From Gordonia sp. ABSL11-1 (GTDB lineage: Bacteria > Actinomycetota > Actinomycetes > Mycobacteriales > Mycobacteriaceae): DNA of 64,000 bases. The stretch covers positions 1 through 64,000 of the forward strand of contig NZ_JASXSI010000022.1 in the NCBI RefSeq assembly GCF_030315685.1. Reading direction: 5' to 3'. How positions within the stretch are numbered: position 1 is the first letter of the stretch; each line of letters opens with the position of its first letter. This document shows positions 26,005 through 33,956 of this stretch, in pieces. Made by a program: the position numbers and the translations under genes. The notes under the pieces were generated by a model. It worked only from the letters and a program-made list of their open reading frames with translations. It searched no databases and had not been told where the DNA came from.

Positions 26005-26762
26005 CCACAGACATCGCCGCGATGACGCGGCGCGGGGTCACGCTGATGTTCCGCTCGCCGATGACGCTGTCGACGTCGGCGTTCATGCCGATCATCCTGC
26101 TGTTGCTGCTGTCGGTCTCCTTCGGCGCGGTGGTGATGCCGGCAGCGGGGGTCTCGGACTATGTACAGTTCGCGACACCGCTTTTCGTGACCATGGGCGT
26201 AGTCTTCGGAAGCATTTCCACGGCCATTGCGGCGCAACAGGATCGCATCTCGGGGTTCGACGACAGGCTTCGCACACTACCGATCTCGCCGGTCGCGCCG
26301 CTGGCCGGCCGCATCATCGCGGATGTCGGCCGCAACCTGGTGACCCTCCTGCTCGTGAGCGTCGTGGCGATGGCGATGGGCTTCCGCTTCGACAACGGGA
26401 TCGTCGGCGTCGGCGTCTACGTCGTGCTGCCCCTGGTCTTCGGGTTCGGGGTCGCGTGGTTCATGGTCGCGGTCGCCATGGTGGCGGACTCGGCGGAGAG
26501 TACGGCGTCGCTGCTCAATGCGGTTCTGCTCGTGTTGTCGTTCCTCTCCACCGGGATGGTGCCGATCGATGACCTGCCGGGATGGGCCCAGCCGGTCGCG
26601 TCGGCGAATCCGATCTCGCACATCGTGGAGGCCATGCGCTCGGCGACAACATCGGGAGCGAGCGTCGTCGGAGCGGACGCGATCGTCACGGTGGCGTGGT
26701 CGGCGGGGCTGACGGTTGTGTGTGGGTATCTTGCGGTGCGGGCGTATCGGCGCGCTCGCTGA
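26001..26762 (+). CDS. DrrB-like ABC exporter permease 2
   Basis: A 253-aa ABC-2 permease paralogous to the preceding one. It has FRSPMTLSTSAFMPIILLLL at the N-terminus, DDRLRTLPISPVAPLAGRII as the conserved cytoplasmic loop, and VASANPISHIVEAMRSATTS near the end. Six membrane segments are seen. It is translationally coupled to permease 1 and ends the operon. A strong hairpin lies 70 bp downstream. Confidence 0.92.
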   Translation: MTTDIAAMTRRGVTLMFRSPMTLSTSAFMPIILLLLLSVSFGAVVMPAAGVSDYVQFATPLFVTMGVVFGSISTAIAAQQDRISGFDDRLRTLPISPVAPLAGRIIADVGRNLVTLLLVSVVAMAMGFRFDNGIVGVGVYVVLPLVFGFGVAWFMVAVAMVADSAESTASLLNAVLLVLSFLSTGMVPIDDLPGWAQPVASANPISHIVEAMRSATTSGASVVGADAIVTVAWSAGLTVVCGYLAVRAYRRAR

Positions 26763-26829
26763 GCGGGCCGGGTCGCGCGCCAAGACGGCGGTGAACTCAC
26801 CCGCTCGTGAAAGGTCTGTTCATGGAGAC

Positions 26830-26881
26830 GCAGACACGCCGGACGGCTCCCGCACATGCGATGGCCGTCCGGTGCGTCTGC
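26830..26881. terminator. Bidirectional hairpin terminator
   Basis: Arms GCAGACACGCCGGACGGC (26830-26847) and GCCGTCCGGTGCGTCTGC (26864-26881) pair at 16 of 18 positions over a 16-nt loop. It lies exactly between the convergent exporter operon and the glsB-like gene. It lacks a T-run, as is usual in high-GC actinobacteria. Confidence 0.65.
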
Positions 26882-26886
26882 GAGGC

Positions 26887-27159
26887 TCAGCGTTTGACGG
26901 CTCGTCCGCGGATCGAGAGGTAGGCGGCGATCAGAGCGATGGCCACGATGACCCCGACGATGAACGGGATGACCTCCCAGCCGCCGTTGCTGTTGCTGTA
27001 GCCGACCTGGTAGGTCAGCCACGAGCCGATCAGCGATCCGAGGATGCCGAGCACGATCGTGACAATGATGCCGATGTCCTGCTTGCCCGGCATGAGCAGT
27101 CGGGCCAGGGCGCCGACGATGAGGCCGACGACGATCGCGCTGATGACGGTTCCGATCAT
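26887..27159 (-). CDS. GlsB/YeaQ/YmgE-family stress-response membrane protein
   Basis: A 90-aa protein with three hydrophobic helices and Gly-rich packing: ISAIVVGLIVGALARLLMPG, then IGIIVTIVLGILGSLIGSWL, then a final helix around FIVGVIVAIALIAAYLSI. The motif ALARLLMPGKQDIG and this length are typical of the transglycosylase-associated (GlsB) family, small envelope proteins induced under stress. Its neighbour is a CsbD-type stress protein on the same strand, 118 bp upstream. Its exact biochemical role is not known. Confidence 0.9.
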   Translation of the reverse strand: MIGTVISAIVVGLIVGALARLLMPGKQDIGIIVTIVLGILGSLIGSWLTYQVGYSNSNGGWEVIPFIVGVIVAIALIAAYLSIRGRAVKR

Positions 27160-27277
27160 GATTCACCTATCCAGTTGTGACGCCAGCCGCAGCCGCAACA
27201 TGTCGTGTCGAACAGAGTGACGGCAGGCTGCGGATGGGGACGGTGGCCGCGGGCGGCGGCCAATTGCGTGCCGGGAC

Positions 27278-27475
27278 TCAGTGGCCGGTCAGCTTGTCCT
27301 TCACCGTGCCGGCGGCGTCCTTCACACTCTCGACGCCGTCCTTGACGGCCGACGACGCCTGGTCGCCCTTGCCCTCGTTCTTCAGCTCGTCGTCGCCGGT
27401 GGCGCTGCCGGTCGCTTCCTTGGCCTTACCCTTCAGATCCTCGGTCTTGTTGGAGATCTTGTCGTCGAGACCCAT
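27278..27475 (-). CDS. CsbD-family stress protein
   Basis: A 65-aa hydrophilic protein. It has the CsbD core NKTEDLKGKAKEATGSATGD followed by charged, helix-prone repeats (KDGVESVKDAAGTVKDKL). It has no membrane segment or cysteine. The family is controlled by general-stress sigma factors in many Gram-positives; its function is unclear. ATG 27475 is preceded by AAAGGAGA on the minus strand. It lies next to the GlsB-like gene, a common stress pairing. Confidence 0.9.
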   Translation of the reverse strand: MGLDDKISNKTEDLKGKAKEATGSATGDDELKNEGKGDQASSAVKDGVESVKDAAGTVKDKLTGH

Positions 27476-27543
27476 GGTGTTCTCCTTTGTCGGGTGTCAG
27501 GTCGGAATGTGCGGATACCCGGGGGGAAGAGTTCCAAACCTCG

Positions 27544-28542
27544 TCAGCTCGGCATCAGTCCGTGTACGAACCGGATCTTCTCGAGGACCTTCTCCGGCAG
27601 CACGAAGGGATAGAGGTCGGGGTGGCCCATCGACCGGTTGATCTGGTTGAGCGACCAGGTCAGCGGGAGCCACCATTCGACGATCTGATCGAAGCCGACG
27701 TCGCCGGGGAGCACGCTGTCGAGCGTCGAACCGGCCGGCGCCATGGCGAAGGCGGCAGCGGTGTCGAGGGTGTCGCGGATGTGCAGATAGTGCGCGAACG
27801 TCTCGGCGAAGTCCTCGGCCGGATGCATCGTGGCGTACGACGAGACGTACTCCTGCTTCCAGCCCTCCGGGGCGCCCTCGGAGTAGTGGCGGTCCAGGGC
27901 GGCCTGGTAGTCGTCGTCGGGGTTGCCGAACAGCTCCTCGAAGCGCGGGCGGACTTTGTCGTCGATGAGGACCAGTTGGTAGTAGTGGCCGGTCTCGTGG
28001 CGGAAGTGCCCGAGCAGGGTGCGGTAGGGCTCGTCGAGTTCGACGCGGAGTTGCTCGCGGTGGACGTCGTCGCCCTCCGCGAGGTCCAGGGTGATGAGCC
28101 CGTTGTCGTGGCCGGTGATGACCGACTGCTCAGAACTCGAGAGGAGATCGAAGGCCAGGCCGGTCTCCGGGTTCTCGTCACGGCCGATGATGGGCAGGCC
28201 GAGCTCGTCGAGCTCGAGGACCAGGCGTCGCTTGGCGGTCTCCGCACGTCCGTACTCGGCGCGCGCCTCGATATCGGTCTCTGGCGGGATGGTGCGGGTG
28301 AGCCGGCAGGATTCGCAGAGGCTCGGCGTGCCGGTCCACTTCACGAGCCAGTTGCACTGTGCCACCTTGGTGTTCTTGCACCGTTCGACGAGGGTGCCGT
28401 CGACGGTGGTCTGCTCTTTGTCGTCGAGGTCGTAGATGGCCCGGGTCTCGAGCCAGAAACCCAGTTCCTTCCCGCAGTGCAGGCACTTGCTGTTCTCGAA
28501 GGACAGGCGTTGGCCGCAGTTGTGGCAGAGGAAGTCTCGCAT
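27544..28542 (-). CDS. Zinc-ribbon putative metallopeptidase (HETGH)
   Basis: A 332-aa protein. Two N-terminal Cys pairs, CHNCG (6-9) and CLHCG (20-23), form a zinc ribbon. A second set, with Cys near 55, 63, 76 and 79, may hold another zinc. Residues 182-186 read HETGH, and a conserved aspartate/glutamate segment (HPAEDFAETFAHYLHI) lies about 60 residues further on. This is the layout of the putative zinc-binding metallopeptidase family. It has no signal peptide, so it is cytosolic. ATG 28542 follows AGAAAG. Its substrate is unknown. The gap 28543-29064 upstream holds two repeat elements and no confident gene. Confidence 0.82.
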   Translation of the reverse strand: MRDFLCHNCGQRLSFENSKCLHCGKELGFWLETRAIYDLDDKEQTTVDGTLVERCKNTKVAQCNWLVKWTGTPSLCESCRLTRTIPPETDIEARAEYGRAETAKRRLVLELDELGLPIIGRDENPETGLAFDLLSSSEQSVITGHDNGLITLDLAEGDDVHREQLRVELDEPYRTLLGHFRHETGHYYQLVLIDDKVRPRFEELFGNPDDDYQAALDRHYSEGAPEGWKQEYVSSYATMHPAEDFAETFAHYLHIRDTLDTAAAFAMAPAGSTLDSVLPGDVGFDQIVEWWLPLTWSLNQINRSMGHPDLYPFVLPEKVLEKIRFVHGLMPS

Positions 28543-28763
28543 CGTCGTCGTCGCTTTCTGGGAGCAGTGGGATGGTTGTGGAGTTCCCACTGGATCGTGG
28601 TGTCAAACCACATGATCCATGAATTCGTGGCCGGGTGCGCATGAGACGACGCGGCAGTCACATGGGGAGCTGCCCATCCACATGGGGGATCACCTGTGTG
28701 GATGTCAGCTCTCCATGTGGATGCCGTCGAGGGCAAGGGGTGGGGACGATGGCGCCGGGTGAG

Positions 28764-28841
28764 GTCCGCATGAGAGTCACGAGAGAGCGTCGATAAGTGG
28801 ATTATCCACTTATCGGCGTTCTGAGGTGACCATGGTGCGGA
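28764..28841. repeat. Long palindrome repeat family 2, copy 1
   Basis: A 78-nt imperfect palindrome. The core CGATAAGTGGAT (28791-28802), one T, then ATCCACTTATCG (28804-28815) is perfect. The outer arms GTCCGCATGAGAGTCAC and GGTGACCATGGTGCGGA also largely pair. Copies 2 and 3 lie at 57834 and 58860. Confidence 0.85.
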
Positions 28842-28879
28842 TCGTCGGCGGGATGGGTGGCGGGTCCCGGGAACGTGCG

Positions 28880-29056
28880 GACACGATCGGCGGGATTCTG
28901 GACCCGGTCGGCGAGATTCTGGGCCCGGTCGGCGGAAAGTTGGACCCGGTCGGCGGAAAGTTGGACACGATCGGCGAGATTCTGGGCCCGGTCGGCGGAA
29001 AGTTGGACCCGGTCGGCGAGGGTGGCGAGATTCTGGGGGCGATGGTGGCGGAAAGT
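28880..29056 (+). repeat. 21-bp tandem repeat encoding heptads, locus 1
   Basis: Eight consecutive ~21-bp units such as GACCCGGTCGGCGAGATTCTG and GGCCCGGTCGGCGGAAAGTTG. The seventh unit carries 9 extra bases, so phase is kept. Read on the plus strand they give heptads DTIGGIL, DPVGEIL, GPVGGKL, DPVGGKL, DTIGEIL, GPVGGKL. An 80-codon frame (28826-29068, GTG start inside the palindrome, stop overlapping that of menE) contains them. Whether it is translated is uncertain. A related tract with the same period lies at 63000. Confidence 0.75.
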
Positions 29057-29064
29057 GGGCGAGG

Positions 29065-30225
29065 CTAGGAGAACCGGGCTCGCAGTGCCCGCCGGTCGAC
29101 CTTGCCCGGGCCGCGGAGCGGGAGTTCGGTCAGCTCGATGACCTCTCGTGGTGCGGCGTAGCGGTCGAGCCGTTCGGCGACGGCACCGCGGATGCGGTCG
29201 GCGTCGAGAGTGCTTGCGCCCGAGGGGACGACGAACACGACGACCTTCTCGCCGAGTCGGTCGTCGGGGAGGCCGACGACGGCGCACTCGGCAACAGCGG
29301 GATCCTCGACGACGACGGCCTCGACGACCTGCGGCACGATCGTCAGCCCGCCGCTGGTGATGGCCTCGTCGGCGCGTCCGACGATGGCGAGCACGCCGTC
29401 GTCGTCGACGCGGCCGAGGTCGTCGGTGCGGAACCAGCCCGGCTCGGCGAAAGCCGGATGCTCGGGACGGTTCCGGTACCCGCGCGCGACCATCGGCCCA
29501 CCGAGGACGACGCGGCCCACGCCTTCGGGATTCGCGTCGTCGATGCGGATCACGACGCCGTCGAGCGGAATACCGTCGTAGACACAGCCGCCGGCGGTCT
29601 CGCTCATCCCGTAGGTGCGGGTGATCGCGACGCCGGCGTCGATCGCCCTGCGCAGCAACGGGACCGGCGTCGCCGCACCGCCGACCAGCAGGGCGTCGAC
29701 CCCGCGGAGTGCCGCGGTCGCGCGGGGTGAGTCGAGGACCTTGATCAGCTGGGTGGGGACGAGGGAGGTGTAGCGGCGCGGACCGTCGAGTGCGTCGAGG
29801 GCGCCGGCGAAGACCTCGGGGTCGAAACCGTCGTCGAGGTCGAGGACGGTCGGGGTGAACCCGGATGCCAACGCACGCAACAGGACCTGGAGTCCGGCGA
29901 TGTGATGGGGAGCCAGCGCGAGCAACCAGTTGCCGGGTCCGCCGAGGCGGGCGGCGGTGGCTTCGGCGGAGGCGGTGAGCGAGGCGGGGGAGTGCTGGGC
30001 GCCTTTGGGGATGCCGGTGGTGCCGGAGGTGGAGATGACGAGGGAGAGGTCGTCGGCGATGGGTTCGTCGACGTCGAGGGCACCGCGAAGGACGACGACG
30101 TCGTGCGGGTCGTCGTCGGGGACCGGGACGTAGGCGGCTGAGCCGTCGAGGATGGCGGTCAGCTCATCGCGGCGGTCGAGGACGTCCGGCCGGGCCGGGA
30201 GGTGCAGGGTGCGGAGGACCTTCAG
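29065..30225 (-). CDS. menE: o-Succinylbenzoate-CoA ligase (MenE), probable CTG start
   Basis: An adenylate-forming enzyme of menaquinone synthesis, activating o-succinylbenzoate with CoA. It has the P-loop STSGTTGIPKG, the A5-like TYGMSETAGG, WFRTDDLGRVDDDG, and the catalytic lysine in PLRGPGKVDRRAL. The first ATG/GTG/TTG in frame is the TTG at 29925, which would delete the P-loop. Upstream the frame has homologous sequence (LRTLHLPARPDVLDRR) but no standard start codon. A CTG at 30225 lies seven bases after GGAG and overlaps the upstream stop (CTGA). A CTG start gives 386 aa, the usual length. Gene order with DUF3349 and pitA matches mycobacteria. Confidence 0.9.
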   Translation of the reverse strand: MKVLRTLHLPARPDVLDRRDELTAILDGSAAYVPVPDDDPHDVVVLRGALDVDEPIADDLSLVISTSGTTGIPKGAQHSPASLTASAEATAARLGGPGNWLLALAPHHIAGLQVLLRALASGFTPTVLDLDDGFDPEVFAGALDALDGPRRYTSLVPTQLIKVLDSPRATAALRGVDALLVGGAATPVPLLRRAIDAGVAITRTYGMSETAGGCVYDGIPLDGVVIRIDDANPEGVGRVVLGGPMVARGYRNRPEHPAFAEPGWFRTDDLGRVDDDGVLAIVGRADEAITSGGLTIVPQVVEAVVVEDPAVAECAVVGLPDDRLGEKVVVFVVPSGASTLDADRIRGAVAERLDRYAAPREVIELTELPLRGPGKVDRRALRARFS

Positions 30226-30617
30226 GGTCGGTCTCCGTCGGGCTCGTCGTCGGGGTCTGTCGATTCGGACCCGGGTGCCGTCGGCGGTTCGTCGGTTGCC
30301 GTCGGCGGTACGAGGGGAGTGTCGTCGAACGGCCAGCCGGAGGCCTCGAGGTGCTTGCGGACCCGGGCGACGTCCGCTTCGTGCGGGAGCTCGTGGGTCA
30401 CTTTGGTGATCGCCACACCCGCGTCGATCTTCGAGATGGGCTCGGGCGGAGGTGGCGACTTCTGGATCAGGCCCGATGAGACCTCCTGGACCTCGTCTTC
30501 ACTGAGTTGTCGACGAAGCAGTGCGACGAGTGGGATGTAGTCGCCCTGAGGTACGCCGTCCGGGTAGCCGGCCCGCAACCATTCGATGATCCGATGGAGG
30601 AATTGTGGTCGATCCAC
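30222..30617 (-). CDS. DUF3349 protein with acidic tail
   Basis: A 131-aa protein. The N-terminal 90 residues match DUF3349: FLHRIIEWLRAGYPDGVPQG, DYIPLVALLRRQLSEDEV, and ITKVTHELPHEADVARVRKH. A Pro/Asp/Thr-rich acidic tail follows. It is paralogous to the protein at 30731, with the same WLRxGYPxGVP motif. GTG 30617 is preferred (AAGGGGG eight bases upstream); the frame is open to 30683. The stop overlaps the proposed CTG start of menE. The family function is unknown; it is a helical domain confined to actinobacteria. Confidence 0.8.
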   Translation of the reverse strand: MDRPQFLHRIIEWLRAGYPDGVPQGDYIPLVALLRRQLSEDEVQEVSSGLIQKSPPPPEPISKIDAGVAITKVTHELPHEADVARVRKHLEASGWPFDDTPLVPPTATDEPPTAPGSESTDPDDEPDGDRP

Positions 30618-30730
30618 GACGACAACCCCCTTGTCTCCCCGGCGGCAGGAACTGACAGTGCTGCCGCGATTGTATGTGCTCATGCCGTGGTCTCGACACC
30701 GAGCGAATGCTGGATGCGCCGAGGCGCTGT

Positions 30731-31039
30731 TCAGGCGTTGCTGGCGGCGAGCGGCCAGCCGACGGCGGCGAGCCGGCCGGCGACCTGGTTGATCTCGTCC
30801 GGAGTGGGGGACTCCTGCGTGACCTTCGCGATCGCCTCTCTGATCTGGTCGTCGGTCACCGGTTGCCTCACCCCGTGGTCGCGAGCCAGGTTGAGGGCCA
30901 CGGTGGTGACCTCACGCTCGTCGAGGACGCGGGTCAGCAGAGCCAAGAGCGGGGGGAACTCGGTGGGCGGGACGCCTTCCGGGTAGCCCTTGCGGATCCA
31001 GTTGATCGCCGATTCGAACAGCGGTGTGCCTTCAGACAT
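30731..31039 (-). CDS. DUF3349 protein
   Basis: A 102-aa protein: LFESAINWIRKGYPEGVPPT, EFPPLLALLTRVLDEREVTT, and IAKVTQESPTPDEINQVAGR. It corresponds to Rv0543c by family and position (between menE and the pitA-linked membrane gene). Having two DUF3349 genes in tandem suggests a local duplication. It has no signal sequence, cysteine or catalytic motif. It was named from family recognition only. Confidence 0.88.
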   Translation of the reverse strand: MSEGTPLFESAINWIRKGYPEGVPPTEFPPLLALLTRVLDEREVTTVALNLARDHGVRQPVTDDQIREAIAKVTQESPTPDEINQVAGRLAAVGWPLAASNA

Positions 31040-31096
31040 GGCGGTGTCGCGTCTCCGATGTGAGGTGGCCAGGGATGCCAGGGGTCGGTCGGATGA

Positions 31097-31375
31097 TCAC
31101 TTGTAGCCGAACGGGAAGATCTTGACGTCGAAGTAGTAGTAGATCGTCTGTCGGGTGATCCAGAGCAGAGCGGTGATGATGATCAGCGCGACGACGGCGA
31201 AGATCACGTAGCCGAGTGCTCGCTGGGCCGGATTGCCGTGCGACACAGTGCCGTCGGCGTTGGTGCCGCCGCCCTCGGCGTGGAGGCGGAGACCGACCGC
31301 GAAGAGGGCAGGAAGGCCGGCACCGAAGATCAGGCCGACGATCAGAACTTTGCCGATCGCTTCGACGATGTCCAT
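31097..31375 (-). CDS. Small two-helix membrane protein (Rv0544c-like)
   Basis: A 92-aa protein with two hydrophobic helices, around residues 8-28 (VLIVGLIFGAGLPALFAVGL) and 52-72 (LGYVIFAVVALIIITALLWI). A hydrophilic loop with HGNPAQRALG separates them, and the tail YYYFDVKIFPFGYK is aromatic. Its position directly downstream of pitA matches Rv0544c next to Rv0545c. Its function is unknown; a role with the phosphate transporter is suggested only by conserved linkage. Confidence 0.85.
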   Translation of the reverse strand: MDIVEAIGKVLIVGLIFGAGLPALFAVGLRLHAEGGGTNADGTVSHGNPAQRALGYVIFAVVALIIITALLWITRQTIYYYFDVKIFPFGYK

Positions 31376-31456
31376 CGGGGAGAAGTCCTTTCGTGTGTGA
31401 GCTCGGTCCGTGTCACTCCGGGGAGTGGCGTCCGAGCCTCACGAAGAATCGGGAGG

Positions 31457-32698
31457 TCAGGCGACTGGGGTCTTGGTGTCGGTGGCGGTGTCGGCCGGGA
31501 TGATCGAGTTGGTGGACTCGTCCCATTCGGCGTTGACGTTGTTCGAGTCGACCTTGTTCTGCTGGGCGCGCCAGTACATGTAGCCCGACGCGACGATCAG
31601 GAGCGCAAAGATGGCGATCGCGCCGGCGACGTTGCCCAGGAGGTGGGCGATGAAGTACGACGCCGCGCCGACGAGCCCCGCAGCGGGGAGGGTGGTGACC
31701 CAGGCGACGGCCATGCGGCCGGCGACGGCCCAGCGCACCTGGGCGCCCTTCTTGCCGACGCCCGAACCGAGGATCGAGCCGGTCGCGACCTGCGTCGTCG
31801 AAAGCGCCATGCCTGCGGCGCTCGAGGTCAGGATGATCGCGGCCGACGACGCCTCGGCAGCCATTCCCTGCGGCGAGCTGATCTCGACGAGGCCCTTGCC
31901 GAGGGTGCGGATGATGCGCCAGCCGCCGAGGTAGGTGCCGATGGCGATGGCGCCGGCGCAGCTGAAGACGACCCAGAACGGGAGTCCGTGGCCGACCGTC
32001 GAGGCGTCGAGGTGGCCGGTGACGATCAGTGCCATGGCGATGACGCCCATGGTCTTCTGCGCGTCGCCGGTGCCGTGGGCGAGGGACACGAGCGAGGCGC
32101 TGGCGATCTGACCGTAGCGGAAGCCCTCTTCCTTCTTGCTCTCCGCGATCCTCTTGGTGATGGCGAAGACCAGCCAGGTGCCGCAGGCGGCGACGAGGCA
32201 CGCGATCACCGGGGCGAGCAGGGCGGGCACGATGATCTTCGAGAACACGCCATGCCAGTTGATCCCGGACATGCCGATCGCAGCGATACCTGAGCCGATG
32301 AGGCCACCGAACAGGGCGTGCGACGAGCTCGAGGGCAGACCGAACAGCCAGGTGAAGAGATTCCAGAGGATGCCGCCGATGAGGCCGGCGAAGATGATCA
32401 GCAGGGCCGTCGTCGGGGTCAGGCCCGAGATGATGTCGCCCTTGTCGTCGCCCGAGGTCTGCTGGATGTTCAGCACGTCTTTGGTGATGGTGGCGGCGAC
32501 CTCGACCGAGAGGAATGCGCCGACCAGGTTCAGGATCGCCGAGAGGCCGACGGCCACCTTGGGCTTCAGTGCGCCCGTGGCGATCGATGTCGCCATGGCG
32601 TTTCCGGTGTCATGGAATCCGTTTGTGAAGTCGAAACCCAGTGCCGTGATGACCAACAGCACCAGGATCAGCATCTCGCCGCTCATGCTCATAATCAT
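31457..32698 (-). CDS. pitA: PitA low-affinity inorganic phosphate transporter
   Basis: A 413-aa PiT-family secondary transporter. The N-terminal repeat has FDFTNGFHDTGNAMATSIAT, the family signature. The inverted C-terminal repeat has SLAHGTGDAQKTMGVIAMAL. LPSSSSHALFGGLIGSG is the conserved central motif. About ten membrane helices are present. It imports metal-phosphate with protons. ATG 32698 follows AGGTGA; the GTG at 32707 is possible. A PHO-box-like direct repeat lies about 90 bp upstream. Confidence 0.95.
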   Translation of the reverse strand: MIMSMSGEMLILVLLVITALGFDFTNGFHDTGNAMATSIATGALKPKVAVGLSAILNLVGAFLSVEVAATITKDVLNIQQTSGDDKGDIISGLTPTTALLIIFAGLIGGILWNLFTWLFGLPSSSSHALFGGLIGSGIAAIGMSGINWHGVFSKIIVPALLAPVIACLVAACGTWLVFAITKRIAESKKEEGFRYGQIASASLVSLAHGTGDAQKTMGVIAMALIVTGHLDASTVGHGLPFWVVFSCAGAIAIGTYLGGWRIIRTLGKGLVEISSPQGMAAEASSAAIILTSSAAGMALSTTQVATGSILGSGVGKKGAQVRWAVAGRMAVAWVTTLPAAGLVGAASYFIAHLLGNVAGAIAIFALLIVASGYMYWRAQQNKVDSNNVNAEWDESTNSIIPADTATDTKTPVA

Positions 32699-32781
32699 GC
32701 GGTTCACCTGGCGGTTTCACCTAACAGACAAGTGTCCGATTCGAGCAGTTCGACCTGGGCGTTTCCTGAGACGGCGACGGT

Positions 32782-32799
32782 GTTCACCGATTGTTCATG
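32782..32799 (+). promoter_or_regulatory. PHO-box-like direct repeat upstream of pitA
   Basis: GTTCACC (32782-32788) and GTTCATG (32793-32799) are spaced 11 bp start to start, as in the PhoP boxes of Streptomyces (tandem 11-bp units with GTTCACC). It is located between pitA and the oxidoreductase at 32889. Only two units are visible, so the call is tentative. Confidence 0.35.
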
Positions 32800-32888
32800 T
32801 AAGCGTCCGCAACCCGTCACCGGATGCGCTGGAGCGAGCGCTCGGGCGGGCTGGTGACCGGCCGAACTCGCTGTGGAAGAATCCGGTC

Positions 32889-33956
32889 ATGACTGCTGCG
32901 CTGAAGCTCGGGATGCCGATCAACTACGCGGGTGACTTCCGCGAGACCATCAACAATCTGGCCGATTTCGAGGCTGTGGGCGTCGACCGCATCGCGGTCC
33001 CGGAGGCCTACAGCTTCGACGCGGTGAGCCAGCTCGGCTACATCGCGGCGAAGACCGAGCGCATGGAACTGCAGACGGCCATCCTGCCGATGTTCTCGCG
33101 CACGCCGACGAACCTCGCGATGACCGCCGCCGGTCTCGACTACATCAGTGACGGGCGTGCGGTGCTCGGGATCGGCGCGTCCGGCCCGCAGGTCATCGAG
33201 GGCTTCCACGGCGTCAAGTACGACTACCCGGTCGGCCGCGCTCGCGAGCACGCCGAGATCTGTCGGCGGGTGTGGCGTCGCGACAAGGTCGACTTCCAGG
33301 GCAAGCATTACACGCTGCCGCTCGACGAGGAGCACGGCGGTTCCGGCCTCGGTAAATCGCTGAAGATCATCAATCATCCGGTGCGCGATCGCATTCCGAT
33401 GCTGCTGGCGGCCATCGGCCCGAAGAACACCGAGCTGGCAGCGGAGCTGTTCGAGGAGTTCCAGCCAATCCTGTTCAACCCCGAGCAGATCCAGTCGGCC
33501 TTCGGTGAGGCGCTGGCCGCCGGCAAGGCGAAGCGTGATCCGTCGCTCGGCGAGCTCGGGATCGTCGTGCAGGCCACCGCGCGTGTCTCCGACGACGCGC
33601 AGGAGATCGAGAACGCGCTCGAACTCGTGCGCCATCATGCGGCGCTCTACATCGGCGGAATGGGTGCCCGCGGCAAGAACTTCTACAACACCCTCGCGCA
33701 GCGCTACGGCTACGTCGAGGAGGCCACGCTCATCCAGGATCTGTATCTCGACGGCAAGAAGGCCGAGGCCGCCAAGGCCGTGCCCGACGATCTGGTGCGC
33801 GCGATGTCGCTGATCGGCTCCGAGGCGGAGGTCGCCGAGCGTGCGGCCGCGTTCCGCGATGCCGGCGTCACCTGCATCCTCGCGTCGCCGGTGGCGGGCA
33901 CGCACAAGGAGCGGGTGGCCGACATGGAGGTGCTGAAGGGGATCTTCGGGGGGTAG
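32889..33956 (+). CDS. LLM-class F420-dependent oxidoreductase
   Basis: A 355-aa luciferase-fold protein: KLGMPINYAGDFRETINNLA, RIAVPEAYSFDAVSQLGYIA, RMELQTAILPMFSRTPTNLA, and DYISDGRAVLGIGASGPQVI. This resembles the F420-dependent subgroup abundant in mycobacteria, which use the deazaflavin F420 rather than FMN. The start is ATG 32889. It is transcribed alone and divergently from pitA. The substrate is unknown. It differs clearly from the three monooxygenases of the sulfur island. Confidence 0.85.
   Translation: MTAALKLGMPINYAGDFRETINNLADFEAVGVDRIAVPEAYSFDAVSQLGYIAAKTERMELQTAILPMFSRTPTNLAMTAAGLDYISDGRAVLGIGASGPQVIEGFHGVKYDYPVGRAREHAEICRRVWRRDKVDFQGKHYTLPLDEEHGGSGLGKSLKIINHPVRDRIPMLLAAIGPKNTELAAELFEEFQPILFNPEQIQSAFGEALAAGKAKRDPSLGELGIVVQATARVSDDAQEIENALELVRHHAALYIGGMGARGKNFYNTLAQRYGYVEEATLIQDLYLDGKKAEAAKAVPDDLVRAMSLIGSEAEVAERAAAFRDAGVTCILASPVAGTHKERVADMEVLKGIFGG

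Noticed and set aside
29925..29927. TTG at 29925 as menE start
   Set aside because: It would remove the conserved AMP-binding P-loop that is in frame upstream.
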